Source: an uncultured Apibacter sp.
GTDB taxonomy: Bacteria > Bacteroidota > Bacteroidia > Flavobacteriales > Weeksellaceae
Length of the DNA: 64,000 nucleotides
NCBI GenBank assembly: GCA_945280365.1
Contig: CALYQD010000008.1
Span: 54,319 to 118,318, forward strand
Reading direction: 5' to 3'
This document shows, in pieces, positions 1 through 8,555 of the stretch (its first letter is position 1; every line of letters starts with the position of its first letter). The notes under the pieces were generated by a model. That model was not told where the DNA came from. It saw nothing but the letters and a program-made list of their open reading frames with translations, and made no database searches. The position numbers and the translations under genes are program-made.

Positions 1-689
1 ATCATCAATTGGGTCATAATATTATTAAACCCGTTCCAAGTTTATTTACTTTTTTATGCAGTGATAAATTACTGAGCAATTTACAAGGAATTTCTTTTCC
101 GGAAGCTGAAATACATATTCCTTCTTTGAAGATAAAAGAATTTGGTCCTATATTAATTACTCATTGGGGGTTGAGCGGTCCTGCGGTTTTAAAATTATCT
201 TCATGGAGTGCTAGAGAACTTTTCAAACTAGACTATAAATTCATTTTACGAATTAATTGGATATCAGAAACATTTGATCGGGTAAGAGAAGAATTATTTA
301 TCGAAAAGATAAAGAATTCTAAAAAATCAATATATGCATTAAAAATATATAATTTAACACAACGATTTTGGAATAATCTACTTTACAGTCTTCAAATTAA
401 AGATAAAAAATTAGCCGACCTAAGTAAAAAAGATATTAATAAAATAGCAGAAGCTCTAACTAACACACAATTACAAATAAATGGAAAAAATACTCATAAA
501 GATGAATTTGTTACTGCTGGAGGTGTAGATTTAAAAGAAATAGATTTTCGTACTATGCAATCTAAACTAATACCTAATTTATATTTTGCCGGAGAAGTAT
601 TAAATATCGATGCTCTGACTGGAGGTTTTAATTTTCAGGCATGCTGGAGTGAAGCTTATATCATAAGTCAATATATTAATTCAAATTAA
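1..689 (+). CDS. BaiN/HI0933-type FAD-dependent oxidoreductase, 3' part
   Basis: The reading frame is already open at the left edge, so this is the C-terminal part of a gene that begins outside the window; the TTG at base 9 is an internal Leu codon, not a start. The piece carries the family landmarks of the HI0933/BaiN (YhiN) flavoproteins: LGHNIIKPVPSL near the edge, THWGLSGPAVLKLSSW in the middle, a late VTAGGVDLKEIDFRTMQSK segment and the terminal FAD-site signature YFAGEVLNIDALTGGFNFQ. Proteins of this family are cytosolic two-dinucleotide-fold flavoproteins of about 400 residues, so roughly half is present. BaiN itself has been linked to bile-acid dehydroxylation, but for most members the substrate is unknown and none is inferred here. 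Confidence 0.9.
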   Translation, partial: HQLGHNIIKPVPSLFTFLCSDKLLSNLQGISFPEAEIHIPSLKIKEFGPILITHWGLSGPAVLKLSSWSARELFKLDYKFILRINWISETFDRVREELFIEKIKNSKKSIYALKIYNLTQRFWNNLLYSLQIKDKKLADLSKKDINKIAEALTNTQLQINGKNTHKDEFVTAGGVDLKEIDFRTMQSKLIPNLYFAGEVLNIDALTGGFNFQACWSEAYIISQYINSN

Positions 690-935
690 ACTGTATTTTA
701 TAATTGTTCTTTATTGTTTAAATTAAATTGCCAAATCATTAAATGAAATTATAAATTTAAATTAACAATAGCTCAATATTATTTAATATAAACATTTTAT
801 ATATTAATTTACTTAGCATTATAATTTATGGTTTCTAATAATAATAAATTTAATGTCATCTCAAAATACTCTTAAGTCAATTATTTTATATTAAAAACAA
901 TTAACAATTATATATTTTTTTATCTATATACTCTT

Positions 936-943
936 TATTTTTG
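936..943 (+). promoter_or_regulatory. -7 promoter element of the DUF4919 gene
   Basis: TATTTTTG matches the Bacteroidota -7 consensus TAnnTTTG and lies 26 bases before the ATG at 970. No clear TTG is visible at the -33 distance. The motif is common by chance in DNA this AT-rich. Confidence 0.4.
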
Positions 944-969
944 TATTTAATATATTTAACTCATTACTC

Positions 970-1650
970 ATGAAACTAATTTATATTATAATAAATCTAT
1001 TTATTTTAAAACTATCTTTTTCACAACAAATAAATTATGAAAAAATAAAAGAAACTGTTAACGATATAAATTCTCCTTACTATTATGAAAATATAATTTC
1101 TGACTTTCTAAATAAACCTTTAGATCTACAACAAGACCATATAAAATCATATTATCTTTACTATGGAAAATTATATTCTTCTTATTATACTAAAAATTTT
1201 GAATTTAGTAAAAAATATTTAAAATTCATGAAACTAATAGCATCAAAAAAATATAATAAAGCTCTTATTTTAGGTGAAGAATTTCTGAAAAATGATCCAA
1301 TTAATCTTACCATAATACTCAATCTTATTATATGTTACAATGAAGAAAAAAATGAAAATGTAGGAAGGCTGACTATACTAAAAAATCAAGCTGAATTTTT
1401 AATGAAAGCAATCGCTGATTATGGTGATGGTAGAAATAAAGAAACAGCATTTAAAGTAATTTCTACTGGCGATGAATATGCACTTTTAAATTATATAGGA
1501 ATAAATATTGTAAAGTATACAAGAAATTCCGAGATAAAAAACAATAATTCAGTTTTGGATATATGGTCTAAAGATATAAAGTATCAAAAAGATAAGAGAA
1601 ATGAAGTATACATAGAAGTAATTTATAATGTTGCTCCTAAAATTAAATAA
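970..1650 (+). CDS. DUF4919 family exported protein
   Basis: A 226-residue protein with a Sec signal peptide (MKLIYIIINLFILKLSFSQ, cleavage likely just before the following Gln) and then a soluble, mostly helical domain. The order YEKIKETVNDINSPYYYENI, a tyrosine-rich LYYGKLYSSYY stretch near residue 65, a helix pair ending LKNDPINLTIILNL and a late WSKDIKYQKDKRNEVYIEV strand fits the DUF4919 proteins of Bacteroidota, whose function is unknown. It is monocistronic: 280 bases separate it from the flavoprotein and 78 from upp. The family assignment is from remembered sequence pattern and is less certain than the export signal. Confidence 0.7.
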   Translation: MKLIYIIINLFILKLSFSQQINYEKIKETVNDINSPYYYENIISDFLNKPLDLQQDHIKSYYLYYGKLYSSYYTKNFEFSKKYLKFMKLIASKKYNKALILGEEFLKNDPINLTIILNLIICYNEEKNENVGRLTILKNQAEFLMKAIADYGDGRNKETAFKVISTGDEYALLNYIGINIVKYTRNSEIKNNNSVLDIWSKDIKYQKDKRNEVYIEVIYNVAPKIK

Positions 1651-1728
1651 GAATAAAATCAATGTTTAAAATATTTTTGTTTATAAAATTTATGAGCAAA
1701 TAGCTTATATTTACAAAAAACAATATTT

Positions 1729-2388
1729 ATGATAGTCCACGATTTCAGTAAAACTAAATCTATATTAAATCAATTTGTTGGAGAATTAAGAGACGTAGTT
1801 ATTCAGAAGGATAGAATGAGGTTTAGAAAAAATTTAGAGCGAATAGGTGAAATTTTAGGTTATGAGCTTAGTAAAACCTTAGAATATCAAACTGTAAATA
1901 TTAACTCGCCATTGGGAATAAAACCTACAGAATTATTAATTCAACAACCTGTTTTATGCACTATTTTGCGTGCGGGACTACCTTTGCATCAAGGAATGAT
2001 GAATTTTTTTGATCAGGCTGAAACAACTTTTGTATCTGCATTTAGACATCATCCGAATAGTAATAAAGAATTTGAGATTGTGGTTGAATATTTAGCAACC
2101 CCCTCATTACAAGATAAAATCTTAATAATATCCGATCCTATGTTGGCTACGGGTGAATCTTTAGCAAATGTATACGAAGTTTTATTAAGTCAAGGTAAAC
2201 CTCAAAAAGTTCACATCGTTGCAGCTATTGGTTCCAAACCAGGAATAGAATACATAAAAACCAAGTTACCTGAAAATTCAGAATTATGGATTGCTTCAGT
2301 TGATAACGAACTAAATGAAAATCAATACATTGTACCTGGATTAGGAGATGCCGGAGATTTAGCATTTGGAAAAAAATTATCTAAATGA
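1729..2388 (+). CDS. upp: uracil phosphoribosyltransferase
   Basis: Salvages uracil: uracil + PRPP gives UMP + diphosphate, in the cytosol. At 219 residues it is about the usual length. The PRPP-binding loop is ILIISDPMLATGESL near residues 131-145, and the uracil-site tail near the C-terminus reads NEWIASVD-like followed by IVPGLGDAGDLAFG, which is diagnostic for UPRTase. A central CTILRAGLPLHQGM segment is also typical. The ATG at 1729 gives the normal N-terminus; a TATTTTTG box at 1672-1679 and a near match around 1706 are candidate promoters. It converges on the isomerase gene behind a shared hairpin terminator. Confidence 0.96.
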   Translation: MIVHDFSKTKSILNQFVGELRDVVIQKDRMRFRKNLERIGEILGYELSKTLEYQTVNINSPLGIKPTELLIQQPVLCTILRAGLPLHQGMMNFFDQAETTFVSAFRHHPNSNKEFEIVVEYLATPSLQDKILIISDPMLATGESLANVYEVLLSQGKPQKVHIVAAIGSKPGIEYIKTKLPENSELWIASVDNELNENQYIVPGLGDAGDLAFGKKLSK

Positions 2389-2444
2389 TTTTTTACAAGC
2401 ATTTCATTTTCTCTTATACAATTTATGTAATTAAACAGATATAA

Positions 2445-2479
2445 AAAAAGAGTAATGTTAAATTTAACTTACTCTTTTT
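2445..2479. terminator. bidirectional terminator between upp and rpiB-like gene
   Basis: Perfect 11-bp arms AAAAAGAGTAA (2445-2455) and TTACTCTTTTT (2469-2479) enclose the self-complementary GTTAAATTTAAC, so nearly the whole element pairs. A-rich and T-rich flanks on both sides suit termination of the two convergent genes. Confidence 0.85.
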
Positions 2480-2544
2480 CTGATTAAAAAATTTATTAAT
2501 TAACTTAACTAAAAAAATAAAAATATCTTGTAAACTTTCAAAAA

Positions 2545-3006
2545 TTACTTTTTGAAATATTCTTCTTCATAATCACATATACGTTGAACTTTAGGCGCAG
2601 AACCACCACCGCTGAACTCTGATTCCAACCAAGTATTCAACAAACTTTTCGCAAGTTCGTGTCCAATAACTCGCTCACCAAAACAGATAATTTGTGCATT
2701 ATTACTTTTTCTAGCTCTTTCTGCAGAAAAAGGATCATGACAAACTGCTGCTCTTACACCTGGTATTTTATTGGCAGTAATTGCCATTCCAATGCCAGTG
2801 CCACAAGTTAATACAGCCCTTTCAAATTCTCCCGCTGCTACAGCCTTTGCTACTTTTGCAGCAACATCCGGATATAAAACAACTTCACCCTTCTCCGCAC
2901 CATAATCTGTCACTTCATATCCCAATTTTTCTAAGTGATCTTTTAATACAATTTTTAAAGCGTAGGCAGCCTCATCGCATCCTATTGCTATTTTTTTCTT
3001 ATCCAT
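2545..3006 (-). CDS. RpiB/LacA/LacB family sugar-phosphate isomerase
   Basis: A 153-residue cytosolic aldose-ketose isomerase of the RpiB fold. The catalytic-Cys loop is LTCGTGIGMAI near residue 67, followed by the NKIPGVRAAVCHDPFSAERA and NNAQIICFGERVIG segments. The usual N-terminal GCDH of ribose-5-phosphate isomerase B reads GCDE here, which is typical of a subgroup acting on other sugar phosphates such as tetrulose 4-phosphates, so a plain RpiB label is not secure. Base composition is distinctly higher in GC (about 45 % in sampled stretches against about 30 % around it), partly because the protein is Ala-rich, partly perhaps because it was acquired. A complete promoter lies upstream. No sugar kinase or transporter is adjacent. 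Confidence 0.88.
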   Translation of the reverse strand: MDKKKIAIGCDEAAYALKIVLKDHLEKLGYEVTDYGAEKGEVVLYPDVAAKVAKAVAAGEFERAVLTCGTGIGMAITANKIPGVRAAVCHDPFSAERARKSNNAQIICFGERVIGHELAKSLLNTWLESEFSGGGSAPKVQRICDYEEEYFKK

Positions 3007-3051
3007 AATTTTGTTGGTGTTTAGTTTAAAACCTTATTAAGATTTCTTTAA

Positions 3052-3082
3052 CAAAGATAAGTACAAAATAACAGTTTACCAA
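3052..3082 (-). promoter_or_regulatory. promoter of the rpiB-like gene (-33 and -7)
   Basis: On the minus strand a TTG (plus-strand CAA at 3080-3082) is followed after 20 bases by TATCTTTG (plus-strand CAAAGATA, 3052-3059). Both element and spacing fit the Bacteroidota consensus TTG-N17-23-TAnnTTTG. The ATG is 45 bases downstream. Confidence 0.65.
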
Positions 3083-3379
3083 TAAAAATTTAATTTTTGA
3101 TGCATAATAATTAAATAATTGGAAGGAAAACATTTATCTAAATCACTCTAATAAATTAAATTTCATATACATATAAAGTAATTATCAATGTAAATATGCA
3201 GATGTGACTAAGAAAAAGAATGTATTAAAACACTCTTAAAATTATTATAATAATATTTATATCATTTAAATAAATAATGTAAATTCATAATAATTATCAT
3301 TCTATAAAATAAATTATAAAAGCAGTATTAATAATTATTTTTGCAGTATGATAAATTTAAAAAATCTAAAGTATATTAA
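3083..3379. other. gene-free stretch between rpiB-like promoter and uvrA 3' end
   Basis: Very AT-rich sequence with no supportable gene. It contains a plus-strand TATTTTTG at 3336-3343 followed by a 21-codon ORF running antisense into the end of uvrA, which I regard as chance. No terminator hairpin for uvrA is obvious. Confidence 0.5.
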
Positions 3380-6202
3380 CTACAGTTCATCTTTTAAATA
3401 TTTAGCTGTATAACTATTTTTATTTTTTATTACCTCTTCGGGTATTCCCTGAACTACTATTTTTCCTCCTTTTTCTCCCCCTTCTAAACCTATATCAATT
3501 ATATAATCTGCAACCTTTATAACATCTAAGTTATGTTCAATAATAATAACAGAATTACCAAGATTTACCAAACGATTAATAACCTCCATTAAAATTCTTA
3601 TATCTTCAAAATGTAACCCTGTAGTAGGTTCATCCAAAATATAAATAGTCTTACCGGTTTGCTTTTTACTTAATTCTTTAGCTAATTTGACACGTTGAGC
3701 CTCCCCTCCTGATAAAGTGGTGGATTGTTGCCCTAAAGTAATATATCCTAACCCTACATCCTGCAAAGTTTTAATAATATGATGTATTTTTGGAATCGGT
3801 TGAAAGAAATCCACTGCTTCGTCAATGGTCATATCTAATACATCGGAAATTGATTTACCTTTATATCTTACCTCTAAAGTCTCTCTATTAAAACGCTTTC
3901 CATGACAGGCTTCGCAATGAACATAAATGTCAGGTAAAAAATTCATCTCAATAAGTTTTAGCCCAGATCCTTGACATACTTCACATCTTCCACCTTTTAC
4001 ATTAAATGAAAATCTTCTTAATTTATATCCACGTATCTTAGATTCAGGAAGTTGAGCAAACAAATTCCTTATATCCGTAAATACACCAGTATATGTTGCC
4101 GGATTGGAGCGAGGAGTGCGTCCTATTGGAGATTGATCTACATCAACGATTTTATCTAAATATTCAATTCCTTCAATTCTTTTATAAGGAAGTGGCTCCT
4201 TCTCAGCACGGTAAAAGTGTTTATTTAATATTGGATATAAGGTATTGGTAATCAAGGAAGATTTCCCGCTTCCCGATACACCGGTTATACATACTAAAGA
4301 GCCTAATGGTATATCAAGAGTTACGTTTTTTAAGTTATTTCCTGTGCAACCTATTAATTTTAAGTGATTGCCATTTCCTTTTCTTCTTTCTTTGGGAATT
4401 GGGATTTTCAACGTTCCGTTTATATATTTAGCAGTTAAAGTATGAGCCGAAGAAATATTTTCCGGATTTCCTTCCCAAACCACTTCTCCTCCTTCTTTTC
4501 CTGCCAATGGTCCCATATCTATCACATAATCCGCATTCAAAATCATATCTTTGTCATGTTCAACTACTATAACCGAATTTCCTAAATCTCGAAGTTTCTT
4601 TAATGAATCAATTAATTTTATATTATCTCGTTGGTGTAATCCGATACTGGGCTCATCTAAAATATATAAGACATTTACTAATTGAGAACCAATTTGAGTT
4701 GCTAAACGTATTCGTTGAGACTCTCCTCCAGATAAGGTTTGAGAAGGACGATCTAAACTAAGATAATCCAAACCTACATCAAGTAAAAAACCTAATCTTT
4801 TAGAAATTTCTTGAAGTAATTCTTTTGCTATAATTTTATTATTCGGAGATAATTTTGTAGGTAAGTTGTCCACCCATTCACTCAATTTTTTTAAAGAGAA
4901 ATGAGATACCTCAGATATATTTTTATTATCTATTTTAAAAAACAAACTTTCTTTTCTTAAACGAGCTCCTTCGCATACTGGACATACCCCTTCTTCAAAA
5001 ACTTGTGTTTTAAATTTTTGATTTTCTTCTTCATCTTTACCTTCCGATAGTCGAGTAATATACTCTACAATACCCTCGAAATTGACTTTATACGTTTTTT
5101 TTATCTGCGCATAATCTAAATCCAATGTTATCTTATCATTTACTCCATATAAAATTTCATCTTTGGTTTGTTCTGAAAGCTTTTCCCATGGTGTTGACAT
5201 TTTAAATCCATTCTTTTTTATGATAATTTCTATTTGAGACAAAAGCCATCCTGTATGACTTAGTTCTTCAAAAATGGGAAATACGTTTTTATCGAGCGAA
5301 AGTTTGGGATTTGGTATAAGTTTATTTAAATTGATTTCTTTTACCTTACCTAAGCCATTGCAATGCTCACAAGCTCCTTTAGGTGAATTAAATGAAAAAC
5401 TATTGGGTTCCGGCATCTGATAAGAGATACCTGTACTTGGACACATAAGATTACGACTGAAATATTTGCCTTGCTCCTCCCCTTGCTTTAAAAGCATAAT
5501 AGTTCCTTCTCCATATTGCATAGCTAATCGGATAGACTGTAATATACGTTGCGTATTCTCCTTACTATCTATTATTAATTTATCTATTACAACTTCAATA
5601 TCATGAATTTTATATCGATCCAACTTCATATCCTGCACTATATCTAACAGCTGACCATCTACTCTTACCTGTAAGAAGCCTTTTTTAGCCAAACTGGCGA
5701 ATAATTCCCTGTAATGTCCTTTACGTGATCGAATTAGGGGAGCCAATAGTAAAACCTTTTCTTCTGGAAAATCTTTATAGATTAAATCTATAATTTGATT
5801 TTCAGAATATTTAACCATTTTATCCCCTGTATTATATGAATACGCATCTGAAGCGCGAGCGTATAACAATCGAAAAAAGTCATAAAGTTCTGTTACGGTA
5901 CCTACCGTGGAACGAGGATTTTTAGAAGTGGTCTTTTGCTCAATAGCAATAACCGGGGATAAACCGTCTATCTTATCTACATCTGGTCTATCTAATGTTC
6001 CCAAAAATTGTCGCGCATAGGCTGAAAAAGTTTCAATATAACGCCGTTGGCCTTCAGCATAGATAGTATCAAATGCTAAGGAAGATTTACCGCTACCACT
6101 TAAACCGGTGATAACTACCAACTTATTTCTGGGAATTTTAAGTGACACATCCTTAAGGTTGTGTTCTCTTGCTCCATAAATTTTAATATAATCCTGATTC
6201 AT
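3380..6202 (-). CDS. uvrA: excinuclease ABC subunit A
   Basis: DNA-damage recognition ATPase of nucleotide excision repair, working with UvrB and UvrC. The 940 residues carry two ABC ATPase halves: Walker A GLSGSGKSS near residue 35 with signature TLSGGESQRIRLA near 490, and GVSGSGKSS near 643 with signature TLSGGEAQRVKLA near 830. The C-terminal zinc module is intact (CEVC and CEAC spaced by about 20 residues). The first zinc module is incomplete: the leading CxxC reads CPST near residue 252 while the partner CEHC near 278 is kept, a pattern I recall from other Bacteroidota UvrA proteins. Monocistronic, with its own -7 box; no uvrB or uvrC nearby. Confidence 0.98.
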   Translation of the reverse strand: MNQDYIKIYGAREHNLKDVSLKIPRNKLVVITGLSGSGKSSLAFDTIYAEGQRRYIETFSAYARQFLGTLDRPDVDKIDGLSPVIAIEQKTTSKNPRSTVGTVTELYDFFRLLYARASDAYSYNTGDKMVKYSENQIIDLIYKDFPEEKVLLLAPLIRSRKGHYRELFASLAKKGFLQVRVDGQLLDIVQDMKLDRYKIHDIEVVIDKLIIDSKENTQRILQSIRLAMQYGEGTIMLLKQGEEQGKYFSRNLMCPSTGISYQMPEPNSFSFNSPKGACEHCNGLGKVKEINLNKLIPNPKLSLDKNVFPIFEELSHTGWLLSQIEIIIKKNGFKMSTPWEKLSEQTKDEILYGVNDKITLDLDYAQIKKTYKVNFEGIVEYITRLSEGKDEEENQKFKTQVFEEGVCPVCEGARLRKESLFFKIDNKNISEVSHFSLKKLSEWVDNLPTKLSPNNKIIAKELLQEISKRLGFLLDVGLDYLSLDRPSQTLSGGESQRIRLATQIGSQLVNVLYILDEPSIGLHQRDNIKLIDSLKKLRDLGNSVIVVEHDKDMILNADYVIDMGPLAGKEGGEVVWEGNPENISSAHTLTAKYINGTLKIPIPKERRKGNGNHLKLIGCTGNNLKNVTLDIPLGSLVCITGVSGSGKSSLITNTLYPILNKHFYRAEKEPLPYKRIEGIEYLDKIVDVDQSPIGRTPRSNPATYTGVFTDIRNLFAQLPESKIRGYKLRRFSFNVKGGRCEVCQGSGLKLIEMNFLPDIYVHCEACHGKRFNRETLEVRYKGKSISDVLDMTIDEAVDFFQPIPKIHHIIKTLQDVGLGYITLGQQSTTLSGGEAQRVKLAKELSKKQTGKTIYILDEPTTGLHFEDIRILMEVINRLVNLGNSVIIIEHNLDVIKVADYIIDIGLEGGEKGGKIVVQGIPEEVIKNKNSYTAKYLKDEL

Positions 6203-6253
6203 TATAAGTTATATCAACCTAATTAATTTATTGACTTAAACTAAAGTAGTGGG

Positions 6254-6261
6254 CAAAGATA
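6254..6261 (-). promoter_or_regulatory. -7 promoter element of uvrA
   Basis: Plus-strand CAAAGATA gives TATCTTTG on the minus strand, a match to TAnnTTTG, 51 bases before the uvrA start. No LexA-type palindrome is evident nearby. Confidence 0.5.
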
Positions 6262-6605
6262 TGAAAAAATGACTCTTTTTATTTAAATCTATAATTATTA
6301 TCCTTTTACAACACAAATAATCATACCAAATCTTTTCTTACTTAGTAATCTTATAAAAATATCATGTTAAGGTGATAAGTTTTATTCATTCAATCTTTTA
6401 AATAAAAATTGCTTTACTTAAACCACCTTACACATATTATAATTGATACATATTTTCATTAATTAATAAGAAATGAGATCATAATGACATTTGTATTTAA
6501 AAGTTTATTAAAATTATTATTCGAATGGCATTTGTATAAAAGAGAAGGGAGTTAAAGTTTTAATAAAATTCATAAATAAAGGAACTGGCTTATACTTATT
6601 TAACG
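6262..6605. other. gene-free divergent intergenic region uvrA / TRIC channel
   Basis: About 340 bases of AT-rich DNA between two outward-facing promoter elements. I see no ORF, no strong inverted repeat and no RNA gene in it. Confidence 0.5.
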
Positions 6606-6613
6606 TATTTTTG
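6606..6613 (+). promoter_or_regulatory. -7 promoter element of the TRIC-family gene
   Basis: TATTTTTG, 25 bases before the ATG at 6639. Its position favours that ATG over the in-frame TTG at 6630, since transcription would start near 6620. Confidence 0.5.
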
Positions 6614-6638
6614 CAGGTTTTAAAATAAATTGATAATC

Positions 6639-7286
6639 ATGATAGATTACATTTTCGATATTATTCGGCAGATTCGTTTCGTGGAGATTATTGAATTTAT
6701 AGGAACATTTGCATTTGCCATAAGTGGCGTTCGAGGTGCTGCTACAAAAAAATGCGATTGGTTCGGAGCATTTGTCCTAGGTTTTGTAACTGCAGTAGGT
6801 GGCGGTACTTTTCGCGATTTATTATTAGGAGTTACGCCTTTTTGGATGATGAACAGCATCTATGTTTGGTGTACTTTATCCTCTTTATTATTTTATATTT
6901 TTTTACGCGAGCATCTTAATCATTTAAATCGTTTCTTTTTCTGGAGTGATAGTATCGGACTTGGATTATTTGTGGTTGTAGGAGCCGAAAAAGCTATGAT
7001 ATTAGGATATGATTCCTGGGTAATCGTTACCATGGGAACCATTACTGCTGTACTTGGCGGAGTTATTCGTGACATTCTTTTGAACAAAGTGCCTTTAATT
7101 TTTAAACGAGAAATTTATGCTTCTCCTTGTATTGTGGGCGGAATATTTTTCGTAACACTACAGTTTTTTAATCTTAATTTGCCTCTTATAAGTGCAATAA
7201 CTATAGGCATTGTAACTTTTTTGAGATATGTAGCTGTGAAATGGGATCTACAAATTCCAAAACTTAAAAGTGAAAAAAGTAATTAG
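6639..7286 (+). CDS. trimeric intracellular cation channel (TRIC/UPF0126) family membrane protein
   Basis: A 215-residue polytopic inner-membrane protein built of two similar halves, each with a glycine-rich turn: AFAISGVRGAATKKCDWFGAF and TAVGGGTFRDLLLG in the first, GVIRDILLNKVPLIFKREIY in the second. This is the UPF0126/YadS architecture, whose bacterial members have been shown structurally to be trimeric TRIC-like cation channels; ion selectivity here is not knowable from sequence. Start chosen at the ATG (6639) rather than the TTG three codons upstream because of the promoter position. It stands alone between uvrA and a convergent oxidoreductase. Confidence 0.9.
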   Translation: MIDYIFDIIRQIRFVEIIEFIGTFAFAISGVRGAATKKCDWFGAFVLGFVTAVGGGTFRDLLLGVTPFWMMNSIYVWCTLSSLLFYIFLREHLNHLNRFFFWSDSIGLGLFVVVGAEKAMILGYDSWVIVTMGTITAVLGGVIRDILLNKVPLIFKREIYASPCIVGGIFFVTLQFFNLNLPLISAITIGIVTFLRYVAVKWDLQIPKLKSEKSN

Positions 7287-7367
7287 AATTTTTCATTTTT
7301 TATAAAATATAAATCGCTTTAAAAAATTTTGGGATTTTATTCAGCTACGAAAAAAATATAATAATAT

Positions 7368-7399
7368 AAAAAAAAAGGAGTTTGTTAACTCCCTTTTTT
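7368..7399 (-). terminator. terminator of the NAD(P)-binding oxidoreductase gene
   Basis: Read on the minus strand, a GGAGTT/AACTCC stem extended by A/T pairs ends in a run of nine T (plus-strand A at 7368-7376). The stem overlaps the stop codon of the gene. Confidence 0.75.
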
Positions 7400-8048
7400 A
7401 ATATCCGATTGTAAATCTTTGTTGATGATGTTTTGGATTTTCAAGCTCATCTATCATTGCTTTAGCATAATCTTGAACAGAAATTTTACTATTTCCCTGA
7501 TCGTCAGCAATAATTGTATCTAAGCCCAAACGATATTTTCCGGTTCTTTCTCCAGGCTCAATTGTCCCTGCCGGTGAAAAGAATACCCAATCCAAATCTT
7601 TTTCCGGTAAAAATTGATCTTTTAGCACTAATGCCAATGCCTTTACACCTGGTAAAATTTCATTAGGGATAACACCTGTATCAACAACAGTTTTTCCCGG
7701 AGCAACTAATAAGCTTCCTGCTCCACCCACTGCTTGTAATCTTTTAATACCTGCCTTTTTTACGGCTTCAATAATAGAATGATAACCTTTTAACGTGTCA
7801 TCGTAAATATTAGGGTTTGTCCAACCTGGATTATAAGCGCTTATGACAGCATCATTATTTTTTAATACTTCTGCTAATTTATCCGTATCAAAAATATCAG
7901 CGCTAACTACTTTTAAATTTTTATTATCGTTCTTAATTTTATCTGCAGAACGAACGATTGCTGTTACTTCATAACCTCTATTAAGCAATTCGGTTGTTAA
8001 CTCTGAGCCTATAAATCCTGAAGCTCCTATTAATGCTACTTTTTTCAT
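7398..8048 (-). CDS. NAD(P)-binding oxidoreductase (atypical short-chain/NmrA-like)
   Basis: A 216-residue single-domain Rossmann protein. The nucleotide-binding motif GASGFIGSELTTELL begins at residue 8, VRSADKIK follows beta-strand 2, and the family-typical segments NNDAVISAYNPG (about 70-80), VGGAGSLLVAPGK (about 108-120) and DWVFFSPAGTIEPGERTGKYR (about 153-173) are present. Members are often annotated as NAD(P)H-binding or epimerase-like proteins of unknown substrate; several are induced under oxidative or electrophile stress. It follows an Rrf2 regulator by 74 bases on the same strand, a recurrent pairing that implies co-regulation. No catalytic YxxxK is evident, so a redox-sensing or reductase role is open. 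Confidence 0.85.
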   Translation of the reverse strand: MKKVALIGASGFIGSELTTELLNRGYEVTAIVRSADKIKNDNKNLKVVSADIFDTDKLAEVLKNNDAVISAYNPGWTNPNIYDDTLKGYHSIIEAVKKAGIKRLQAVGGAGSLLVAPGKTVVDTGVIPNEILPGVKALALVLKDQFLPEKDLDWVFFSPAGTIEPGERTGKYRLGLDTIIADDQGNSKISVQDYAKAMIDELENPKHHQQRFTIGY

Positions 8049-8122
8049 TATTTGTAAATTATATTAAAATTATTTTTTTATGTATCATATTATATAAATA
8101 ACTTATGAAGAATGATATTTTA

Positions 8123-8530
8123 TCAAAATTTCATACTAAAATCCTGAAGGGACACCCCCTCAAGTTTTTTAATAATCACCTCCTCAATAGATTGATTTAA
8201 ATCAGTTATGTTTTGATTTATTTTTTTCCCTACACAACATTTCGGATTAGGAGAAGGTAATAGTTTGCCTAATAATGTTTGTTTATAAATACTTGAATAG
8301 ATATCAGATAATACAATGTTTTCAGGTGATTTTAGCAATCTACTCCCTCCGTTTTTACCTTCTTTAGTTTCAATGAATCCGTATTTTTGCAAATTGGATA
8401 ATTCGTTTCTTACAAGTACAGGATTTACATTAATACTTCCCGCTATATAGCTAGATGGAAGCCATTGATCTATATTTTTAGCCATTAGAGTAAGTATGTG
8501 TAAAGAAACTGTAAAATGACGGTCATTCAT
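8123..8530 (-). CDS. Rrf2 family transcriptional regulator
   Basis: A 135-residue winged-helix regulator. Residues 1-80 hold the HTH (LPSSYIAGSINVNPVLVRNELSNLQ) and wing (GFIETKEGKNGGSRLLKSPENI); the GGSRL wing is diagnostic of Rrf2. It lacks the three-Cys Fe-S cluster set of IscR or NsrR; the only cysteines are an adjacent pair in NPKCCVGKK near residue 100, a position compatible with thiol sensing as in YwnA/CymR-type members. It is upstream of and co-directional with the oxidoreductase. A perfect inverted repeat sits between its -7 element and its start codon, so autoregulation is likely. The effector is unknown. Confidence 0.9.
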   Translation of the reverse strand: MNDRHFTVSLHILTLMAKNIDQWLPSSYIAGSINVNPVLVRNELSNLQKYGFIETKEGKNGGSRLLKSPENIVLSDIYSSIYKQTLLGKLLPSPNPKCCVGKKINQNITDLNQSIEEVIIKKLEGVSLQDFSMKF

Positions 8531-8531
8531 T

Positions 8532-8554
8532 ACTGTAATATTTTTAATTACAGT
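8532..8554. promoter_or_regulatory. operator-like dyad ACTGTAAT-N7-ATTACAGT
   Basis: Perfect 8-bp inverted repeat (8532-8539 and 8547-8554) with a 7-base spacer, 23 bp in all. It begins one base before the Rrf2 start codon and abuts the -7 element at 8556-8563, so it covers the expected transcription start. Size and position fit a dimeric winged-helix repressor site; assignment to the adjacent Rrf2 protein is inference. Confidence 0.75.
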
Positions 8555-8555
8555 T

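Noticed and set aside
690..969. Search for a tRNA or regulatory RNA in AT-rich spacers
   Set aside because: No cloverleaf, no GTTC-type T-loop, no riboswitch core was found here or in the other spacers of the window.
3336..3412. TATTTTTG box followed by a 21-codon ORF running antisense into uvrA
   Set aside because: The -7 consensus is expected by chance about every 1-2 kb per strand in this AT-rich DNA, and the ORF has no recognisable features.
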